DNA of 33,446 nt from an uncultured Clostridia bacterium (GTDB taxonomy: Bacteria; Bacillota; Clostridia; Oscillospirales; Oscillospiraceae): assembly GCA_947165595.1 (NCBI GenBank), contig CAMVAV010000020.1, forward strand, positions 1 through 33,446. Direction: 5' to 3'. The position numbers and the translations under genes were made by a program. Under the pieces are notes generated by a model, which saw only the letters and a program-made list of their open reading frames with translations, was not told where the DNA came from and did no database searches. Of the stretch, positions 24,784-30,504 are shown one piece after another (position 1 is the stretch's first letter; each line of letters opens with the position of its first letter).

Positions 24784-26058
24784 ATGACAACAGAACTGCT
24801 TACCTTCCTGGCGATGATAGGCGTGTTTCTGCTGGGCTGCTTCCTTTGCAAGCTGCCTGTCAGCATTTCCATGGTCCTCTCCGCCATCGCCGGCGCGCTG
24901 GTCGGCGGCAAGGGGTTTCCTCTGCGCCATCTGGTCGAAGGTATGTTCGCCTACGTGGACACGATTTTGGTCATCGTCACGGCGATGATCTTCATGAAGG
25001 TCATTCAGGAGTCCGGCGCGCTGGACGCCATCTCGTCGGTCATCATCGAGCGCTTTCACAAAATGCCCGCCCTGATGCTCTGCCTCATCATGGTCATCAT
25101 CATGTTCCCGGGCATGATCACCGGCTCCTCGACCGCCTCCGTGCTCTCCGCCGGCTCCATCATGGCGCCCGTTTTGATGCTCATGGGCGTGCCGATGCTG
25201 GAAACGGCGAGCATTCTGGCGATGGGCGGCATCCTGGGCATGATCGCGCCGCCCACCAACATCCCCGCCATGATCATCGGCGCGGGCATCGACATTCCCT
25301 ACAGCGGCTTCGGCCTGCCGCTGACGCTGATGACCTTCCCGCTGGCGTTCCTCTTCGTGCTGATGTTCGGCTACAAGTACGTGAAGAACATGAACTATGA
25401 GGAGGTCCGCGGCAAGCTGCGCACGGAATCCCGCAAGAAGTACGGCTTCCGCATCTACACCCCGCTGATCCTCGCCATCGTGCTGATGGTCATCAACAAG
25501 GCGGTGCCCGCGATCCCCGACATCGGCATGCCGCTGGTGTTCCTCATCAGCGCGGCGGTCGGCTGCTTCACCGGCAACCGCTTCAACGTGGCGAAGATGG
25601 CGAAGGATTCCGTCAATTCCGTGCTGCCGGTCATGGGCATCCTGATGGGCGTCGGCATGTTCATCCAGATCATGACGCTCACCGGCGTCCGCGGCCTGAT
25701 CGTCAACAGCTGCCTGAGCCTGCCGAACGTCGCCCGTTACATCGCCATGGCGGTGTCCATGCCGCTGTTCGGCGCGGTGTCGTCCTTCGGCTCCGCCAGC
25801 GTGCTGGGCGTCCCGTTCCTGCTTTCCTTCCTCGCGAAGAAGGAGATCATCGTCGCCGGCGCGCTGTCTTTGATCGCGTCGCTGGGCGACATGATGCCTC
25901 CGACGGCGCTGGCGGGCATCTTCGCCGCGCAGGTGGTGGGTATGCCGAAGTACACGCCGGTGCTCAAGAAGTGCCTGCTGCCCTGCCTGATCGTCATACT
26001 CTGGGGCATCTTCTTCATTGTCTTTGCCAACCAGCTGCAATTCCTGATCCTCGGCTGA
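24784..26058 (+). CDS. DctM-like TRAP-type large permease
   Basis: A 424-residue protein with about 12 membrane segments. It resembles TRAP large permeases (DctM) in motifs such as GMITGSSTASVLSAGSIMAP and AMGGILGMIAPPTN, the substrate/sodium region, and again in the second half (GAVSSFGSASVLGVPF, ASLGDMMPPTA), showing the family's internal duplication. It would move organic anions with sodium. The start at 24784 follows ACTGGAGG. No DctP binding protein or ordinary DctQ is encoded nearby; instead the triple-domain lipoprotein precedes it and a 48-residue membrane protein follows. Substrate is unknown; glutamate or gamma-glutamyl oligomers are suggested by context. Confidence 0.8.
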   Translation: MTTELLTFLAMIGVFLLGCFLCKLPVSISMVLSAIAGALVGGKGFPLRHLVEGMFAYVDTILVIVTAMIFMKVIQESGALDAISSVIIERFHKMPALMLCLIMVIIMFPGMITGSSTASVLSAGSIMAPVLMLMGVPMLETASILAMGGILGMIAPPTNIPAMIIGAGIDIPYSGFGLPLTLMTFPLAFLFVLMFGYKYVKNMNYEEVRGKLRTESRKKYGFRIYTPLILAIVLMVINKAVPAIPDIGMPLVFLISAAVGCFTGNRFNVAKMAKDSVNSVLPVMGILMGVGMFIQIMTLTGVRGLIVNSCLSLPNVARYIAMAVSMPLFGAVSSFGSASVLGVPFLLSFLAKKEIIVAGALSLIASLGDMMPPTALAGIFAAQVVGMPKYTPVLKKCLLPCLIVILWGIFFIVFANQLQFLILG

Positions 26059-26077
26059 GAAAGGAGCGAACAGAACC

Positions 26078-26224
26078 ATGATTACTATTATTTACCGCCT
26101 GATCGTCGCCCTGGTGATCGGTCTGGTCGGATGGAATCTGTTTACGGAGGAGAAGCTCACCAATCAGCTCAACTGCGCGATGGTGCTGATCCCGCTCATT
26201 CTTCGTCTGCTGATGATCAAGTAG
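26078..26224 (+). CDS. 48-residue two-helix membrane microprotein
   Basis: A short frame between the permease and the last hydrolase, with AAAGGAG upstream and only 19 and 13 bases to its neighbours. The product has two hydrophobic helices (IIYRLIVALVIGLVGW and NCAMVLIPLILRLLMI) with a charged turn (FTEEKLTNQ). Tight packing and good ribosome site make it very likely a real gene. It may be a reduced small subunit (DctQ-like in role, about 160 residues in normal systems) or a stabilising partner of the permease. I recognise no family. Confidence 0.75.
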   Translation: MITIIYRLIVALVIGLVGWNLFTEEKLTNQLNCAMVLIPLILRLLMIK

Positions 26225-26237
26225 GGAGGGCGAGACG

Positions 26238-27398
26238 ATGAAAGAAAAAAAGCATCTGCTCACGGCTTGCCTGTGCCTTGCCGCGTCGATCGCCGTTTGC
26301 TGCATCACGGGCGCGAACTTTCTCAAGGCGCGGGAGCTTCCCATGCCGCAGAACGGACCCGGCGTGACGGAGGTGAAAATGCTCTCCGACTGGTTCTCCG
26401 GCCTGAAGGGTACGCACGCCGACACTCCGGTCTATGTCCTCAGGGGCGCCGAGCCGGGCGGCACCATGCTGATCCTCGGCGGCACCCACGGCAACGAGCC
26501 CTCCGGCTACATGTCGGCGTTCACCTTCATCGAGAACGCCGTCGTGGACAAGGGCACCGTCTACGTCATTCCCTACACCAACCGCAGCGGCATGACGCAT
26601 AACGACCCCGGCGAGGGCAACATGCAGTACTTTACGCTCCAGACCCAGAGCGGGCCGCGCACCTTCCGCTTCGGCTCCCGCGCCACGAATCCCATCGACC
26701 AGTGGCCCGACCCCGACGTGTATGTGCACTATCCCTCCGGGCAGAAGCTCTCCGGCTCCGAGACGCGCAACATCAACCGCGCCTATCCGGGCCGCCCGGA
26801 CGGCAACCTGACCGAGAAGGCGGCGTACGGCGTGGCGGAGCTGATCCGCACCGAGAACATCGGCCTGACCTTCGACCTGCATGAGGCGTCCCCCGAGTAC
26901 CCGGTCATCAACGCGACCGTGGCGCATCAGGACGCGATGCCCATCGCCTCCGAGGGCTGCATCAGCCTGCTGCTCAACGGCATCGAGATGTCGCTCGAGC
27001 AGTCCCCGACCAACTTCCACGGCCTGACCCACCGCGAGCTGGGCGACTACACCGACACCATGGCGATCCTGATGGAGACGGCGAACGCCTCCCAGGGCCG
27101 TCTGCGCGGCGCGACCTCGCAGCGGCAGGTCATGGGCGGGCAGGACAAGTGCTACGAGCTCAGCGAGCGCCTCGGCATGCTCTACGTCCCCTGGACGGTG
27201 AACGGCATTCTCGGTCACCCGATCGAGGAGCGCTGCGGCCGTCACCTGCAGGGCATCAAGGAGTATTCGACGGCGTACAGCAACGCAAACCCCGACAAGC
27301 CGATCGTCTACCGCGGCGTCCCGGGCTACGCGGAGCTGTTCCTCAACGCCGACCCCACCTACCTCGGCGGCAGCATCCTCGGCAGCTATCTCAAGTAA
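26238..27398 (+). CDS. exported succinylglutamate desuccinylase/aspartoacylase-family enzyme
   Basis: A second zinc amidohydrolase of the AstE/AspA type in this block. Ligands: His84 and Glu87 in GGTHGNEPSG, His215 in DLHE. The N-terminus is a signal/anchor helix (residues about 7-27), so it is exported. At 386 residues it is longer than the first one, with inserts after the zinc motif (SGMTHNDPGEGNMQYF, and VYVHYPSGQKLSGSETR) and an extended C-terminus, so the two are distant paralogues and may cut different bonds or chain ends. It is the last gene, followed by a strong terminator after 10 bases. The reaction is unknown. Confidence 0.85.
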   Translation: MKEKKHLLTACLCLAASIAVCCITGANFLKARELPMPQNGPGVTEVKMLSDWFSGLKGTHADTPVYVLRGAEPGGTMLILGGTHGNEPSGYMSAFTFIENAVVDKGTVYVIPYTNRSGMTHNDPGEGNMQYFTLQTQSGPRTFRFGSRATNPIDQWPDPDVYVHYPSGQKLSGSETRNINRAYPGRPDGNLTEKAAYGVAELIRTENIGLTFDLHEASPEYPVINATVAHQDAMPIASEGCISLLLNGIEMSLEQSPTNFHGLTHRELGDYTDTMAILMETANASQGRLRGATSQRQVMGGQDKCYELSERLGMLYVPWTVNGILGHPIEERCGRHLQGIKEYSTAYSNANPDKPIVYRGVPGYAELFLNADPTYLGGSILGSYLK

Positions 27399-27408
27399 AC
27401 CTGAAAAC

Positions 27409-27450
27409 AAAAAACCTATCCCGCCGCGTAAGCGGCGGGATAGGTTTTTT
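27409..27450 (+). terminator. strong Rho-independent terminator closing the block
   Basis: A perfect 19-bp stem (AAAAAACCTATCCCGCCGC and its complement ending in TTTTTT) around a 4-base loop. It closes the pgs/GGT/transporter block. Confidence 0.95.
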
Positions 27451-27463
27451 GAATATTGGTATC

Positions 27464-27613
27464 ATACTGAAATTTATTAAAACGATTGAAAATCGTTTTA
27501 TAGCCGCGCAGCGGCGTTAAATTTCGCATGAGACGTGTTTTGCGCCTTTGGCGCAAAACCAGCGTGCGCAGCACGCGCCTTTCAAATTAAATCTTTTAAT
27601 TTGAAAGTAGTAT
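27464..27613 (-). repeat. 150-bp hairpin-rich repeat, complete copy 2
   Basis: The only complete copy. Its ends are ATACTG (27464-27469) and AGTAT (27609-27613), short inverted repeats. Inside are four or five hairpins: AAAACGATT/AATCGTTTT, GTTTTGCGCC/GGCGCAAAAC, GCGTGC/GCACGC and an AT-rich one with 13-base arms (CTTTCAAATTAAA/TTTAATTTGAAAG). It is in inverse orientation to the copies at both window ends. No coding capacity of its own; mobilised in trans if mobile at all. Confidence 0.88.
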
Positions 27614-27738
27614 CAGACCTTGGTTTCAAAGGTTCCGCCGAGGAACCTGGGCAGGGGCTTTCCGTCCTTCTTCCACTTGGCGTACTCCGCGGTCGCGGCG
27701 AACATGACGCCGTCCGAGGAGTTTTCGATCAGTTTCAT
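27613..27738 (-). CDS. 41-residue orphan, ends at the repeat boundary
   Basis: The frame MKLIENSSDGVMFAATAEY... has a good ribosome site (GGAGGGAA) and a promoter candidate upstream. It may be a complete small protein, or the start of a longer gene cut by the repeat: its stop codon TGA is formed exactly at the repeat edge. I recognise no family. The 250 bases upstream hold only its promoter and that of the TetR gene. Confidence 0.4.
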   Translation of the reverse strand: MKLIENSSDGVMFAATAEYAKWKKDGKPLPRFLGGTFETKV

Positions 27739-27781
27739 GATTCCCTCCACAATACACGTTTTTTGCCGAGCAGCGGAAGCC

Positions 27782-27810
27782 ATCTTATACCGGACAGGTC
27801 CGTATTTCAA
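27782..27810 (-). promoter_or_regulatory. possible promoter for the 41-residue frame
   Basis: On the minus strand TTGAAA (27810-27805), a 17-base spacer, TAAGAT (27787-27782), about 45 bases before the ATG. Confidence 0.4.
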
Positions 27811-27921
27811 TGAAGAAAACGCATGGCATGGTATTACGCTTTCGATGAAACGTATGAAAATCATTCATGACCCTGGCGGCGCGTCCAACGGAGCTGCGCG
27901 TGCCTTTTTTTTCAAAAACAC

Positions 27922-27972
27922 TTGACGAGTAAACGATCGTTTGCTATACTGTGGAAGTAAACGGTCGTTTAC
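27922..27972 (+). promoter_or_regulatory. promoter with two TetR-type operators
   Basis: TTGACG (27922-27927), 17 bases, TATACT (27945-27950). The spacer is filled by GTAAACGATCGTTTGC (27929-27944), and GTAAACGGTCGTTTAC (27957-27972) lies just downstream. Both are near-perfect palindromes of the form GTAAACGNTCGTTTAC, centred 28 bases apart. Binding of the encoded TetR protein here would block RNA polymerase, giving autorepression. Confidence 0.85.
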
Positions 27973-27996
27973 ATTATGGGGGAGGCGATGGAAGCG

Positions 27997-28617
27997 ATGG
28001 GCGACACGAAGGAGCGCATCCTGCTGACGGCGCTCCGGCTTTTCGCGAGAGACGGCTACGAGGCGGTTTCGGTCAGCGGCATCGCGGGCGAGCTGGGCGT
28101 GACGAAGGGCGCGCTGTACCGGCATTATCGGAGCAAGCGGGACATCTTTGAGAGCATCCTCGCGCGCATGGAGCGGCGCGACGCCGAGCAGGCGGACGCG
28201 CACGATCTGCCGGAGGGGACGCGGGAGGAGACGGAGGACGCCTACCGCGGCGCGACGCTGGACGACATGGTCGACTTCGGCAAGACGATGTTTCGCTACT
28301 GGACGGAGGACGAATTTGCGTCGCAGTTTCGCAAAATGCTGACGCTCGAGCAGTTCCGCGGCGCGGAGATGGGCGCGCTCTATCAGCAGTATCTGGGCTC
28401 CGGTCCGCTGGGGTACATGACCGACCTGCTTGCCACGGCGGGCGTTCCGCAGCCGCGGAGGGAGGCGGCGCGGTTTTACGCCCCGATGTTCCTTCTCTGC
28501 AGCGTTTACGACGGGGCGGAGGACAGGGCGGCGGCGCTGTCGCTCGCGGACGAACTGCTGGAGGACGAGCGGGCTCGTCTGAAGGCGATCACACAAAAAT
28601 CAGGAAATGAGGGATAA
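27997..28617 (+). CDS. TetR-family transcriptional regulator
   Basis: The N-terminal helix-turn-helix is typical: TKERILLTALRLFARDGYE, then VSGIAGELGVTKGALYRHYRSK, the recognition helix. The rest (about 60-206) is the ligand-binding and dimer part, whose ligand cannot be told. Three ATGs compete (27976, 27988, 27997); I choose 27997 since GGAGG at 27981-27985 is too close to the second and overlaps the first, and homology begins directly. It is controlled by two operators in its own promoter and is followed after 1 base by a GNAT gene, so both are probably induced together. Confidence 0.88.
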   Translation: MGDTKERILLTALRLFARDGYEAVSVSGIAGELGVTKGALYRHYRSKRDIFESILARMERRDAEQADAHDLPEGTREETEDAYRGATLDDMVDFGKTMFRYWTEDEFASQFRKMLTLEQFRGAEMGALYQQYLGSGPLGYMTDLLATAGVPQPRREAARFYAPMFLLCSVYDGAEDRAAALSLADELLEDERARLKAITQKSGNEG

Positions 28618-28618
28618 C

Positions 28619-29254
28619 ATGAACGAGCCAAACGTCATCATCCGCAGGGAGACGGAACACGACTACCGCGCGGTGGAAAATCTGGTGCGCGAGTCCTTCT
28701 GGAACGTGTACCGTCCCGGCTGCACGGAACACTATGTGCTGCACCGCTTCCGCTGCGACCCGGACTTCATCCCGGAGCTGTCCTTCGTCATGGAGAAGGA
28801 CGGCGAGCTGATCGGCCAGAATATCTTCGTGCGCGCGGCGATCCGCAGCGACGACGGGAGAAGCGTCCCCGTCATGGCGATGGGACCCATCGGCATCGCG
28901 CCCGCCCACAAGCGGCAGGGCTACGGTAAGCGGCTTTTGGACTACTCGCTGGAGAAGGCGGCCGCGCTCGGCTGCGGCGCCGTGTGCTTCGAGGGGAACA
29001 TCGACTTTTACGGCAAGAGCGGGTTTACCTTCGCGAGCGAGTTCGGCATCCGCTACCACGACCTGCCGGAGGGCGCGGACGCCTCGTTCTTTCTCTGCAA
29101 GGAGCTGCTGCCCGGCTATTTGAGCGGCGTCACCGGCGTCTACGCACCGCCGGAGGGCTACTTCGCCGCGGAGCGCGAGGCGGAGGCGTTCGAGCGCTTC
29201 GACGCGCAGTTCCCGCCGAGGGAAAAGCAGAAGCTGCCGGGACAGCTGTTCTGA
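28619..29254 (+). CDS. GNAT N-acetyltransferase (YhbS-like)
   Basis: A 211-residue acetyltransferase. VIIRRETEHDYRAVENLV is the usual start and GPIGIAPAHKRQGYGKRLL is the acetyl-CoA motif A (Q/RxxGxG/A as RQGYGK). It ends with a longer C-terminal part similar to YhbS-type predicted acetyltransferases. The acceptor is unknown; pairing with a TetR regulator fits a role in modifying a small toxic compound or metabolite, which is inference. The start at 28619 follows GAGGGA; it is cotranscribed with the TetR gene and ended by the terminator at 29295. Confidence 0.85.
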   Translation: MNEPNVIIRRETEHDYRAVENLVRESFWNVYRPGCTEHYVLHRFRCDPDFIPELSFVMEKDGELIGQNIFVRAAIRSDDGRSVPVMAMGPIGIAPAHKRQGYGKRLLDYSLEKAAALGCGAVCFEGNIDFYGKSGFTFASEFGIRYHDLPEGADASFFLCKELLPGYLSGVTGVYAPPEGYFAAEREAEAFERFDAQFPPREKQKLPGQLF

Positions 29255-29294
29255 GCCGGCGCAGACGGGAGCCGCTCCCGCCCGTACGATACAT

Positions 29295-29331
29295 ACGGGG
29301 ATGGAAAAAACGCAGTTTTTTCCATCCCCGT
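29295..29331 (+). terminator. Rho-independent terminator
   Basis: ACGGGGATGGAAAAAAC pairs perfectly with its complement (17 bp) around GCA; T-rich sequence follows. The AAAAC-GCA-GTTTT core repeats the core of the terminator at 13209-13259. Confidence 0.88.
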
Positions 29332-29349
29332 GTATTTTGATACGCACGG

Positions 29350-29378
29350 TAGACACGCGCGAAAAAAAGGTATATAGT
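29350..29378 (+). promoter_or_regulatory. predicted promoter for the EamA transporter
   Basis: TAGACA (29350-29355), a 17-base spacer, TATAGT (29373-29378), about 85 bases before the ATG. Confidence 0.5.
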
Positions 29379-29461
29379 AACGGACAGCGGCAGACGGGAG
29401 CGGAGCATCTCCGCCATACGTCATACGGAACCATTCCGCCGTCCCGGAAGGAGGACAGAGC

Positions 29462-30358
29462 ATGAACACGCAGGTGCGCGGCGTCCTGTGCGCCGTCGCC
29501 TCCGCCGTCCTGTTCGGCACGATGCCGTTTTTTGCGAAGACCGCGTACTCCTTCGGGGCGAATTCCGCCTCGACGGCGTTTGCGCGGCTTTTCGTCGGCG
29601 CGCTCGTGACCGGGACCGCCGCGCTCGTTACGCGCAAGCCGCTCCGGCTGACGAAGGAGCAGGTTCGCCGCCTCGTCCCGGTCACGCTTTTCTACGCGGC
29701 GACGCCCATGCTGCTCTACGCGGCGTATCAGCTCGTCGATACGGGGCTCGTGTCGGCGCTGCACTTCACCTATCCGGTGATGGTGATGCTGCTGGGGCTG
29801 GCGCTGTTCCGCGCGAAGCCGGAGGGGAAGCAGCTTGTCTGCATGGCGCTGTGCGTCGGGGGCGTGCTGTGCCTGTGCCGCTTCGGGGAACAGACGGCGG
29901 GCGCGGCGCCGGGGATCGTCATGGCGCTGCTTTCGGGAACGACCTTCGCCGCGTATATCGTGCTGCTCGGCAAAAGCGGCCTGCGCACGCTGCCCCTGAT
30001 GACGCTGACCTTCTGGGTGTCCGGGCTCGCGTCGCTGGAGATCGCCGCGTTTTCGCTGGCGCGCGGAGAGCTTGTGCTTGCCCTCCCGTGGCAGGTGTGG
30101 GCTGCGTGGGCGGCGCTGGGGGTGCTGACCTCTGCCGCCGCGCTGGCGCTTTTCCAGCAGGGGGTGTTCCTCTGCGGCGAGGTGCGCGCCTCGCTTCTGA
30201 GCACCTTCGAGCCGCTGACCGGCGTCATCCTCGGCGCGATCGTGTTTCACGAGGCGATCACCGGCAGGGACGTCGCGGGCATCTTGCTGATCCTCGCCGC
30301 CGCCGCGCTGCTGACCGTACCGGTCCGCGCCGCGCGGAGAGGCGGCTCCGGCGGCTGA
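29462..30358 (+). CDS. EamA-family (DMT superfamily) transporter
   Basis: A 298-residue membrane protein with ten hydrophobic helices in two EamA halves: first GVLCAVASAVLFGTMPFFAK, with LVDTGLVSALHFTYPVMVML at the end of the first half; second from about residue 155, with FEPLTGVILGAIVFHEAITG near the end, a hallmark of the family. Members export amino acids, nucleobases or other metabolites; the substrate cannot be told. GGAAGGAGGAC lies just before the ATG. The gene has its own promoter and precedes the phosphoesterase gene by about 150 bases. Confidence 0.9.
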   Translation: MNTQVRGVLCAVASAVLFGTMPFFAKTAYSFGANSASTAFARLFVGALVTGTAALVTRKPLRLTKEQVRRLVPVTLFYAATPMLLYAAYQLVDTGLVSALHFTYPVMVMLLGLALFRAKPEGKQLVCMALCVGGVLCLCRFGEQTAGAAPGIVMALLSGTTFAAYIVLLGKSGLRTLPLMTLTFWVSGLASLEIAAFSLARGELVLALPWQVWAAWAALGVLTSAAALALFQQGVFLCGEVRASLLSTFEPLTGVILGAIVFHEAITGRDVAGILLILAAAALLTVPVRAARRGGSGG

Positions 30359-30433
30359 CGCCGGGCGACGCGGCGGGGGGAGCGTTCTGCTCCCGCTGCC
30401 GCGGCGGGTCCAGAACGGCTGAGGCGGGACGCG

Positions 30434-30455
30434 GGAAAGGCGCGGAGGCCTTTCC
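30434..30455 (+). other. short hairpin between the EamA and phosphoesterase genes
   Basis: GGAAAGGC and GCCTTTCC pair around a 6-base loop. A weak terminator or processing site at best; no T-run follows. Confidence 0.3.
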
Positions 30456-30504
30456 GAAAATCAAAAGCGAGGCATTGCTTCGCCGGAAGGGGCGGTGACG
30501 CCGG

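Noticed and set aside
27464-27613. A small protein gene in the repeat (peptide containing KFIKTIENRF)
   Set aside because: It appears in all orientations of the repeat attached to unrelated frames and lacks a start and ribosome site; it is the translation of a hairpin element.
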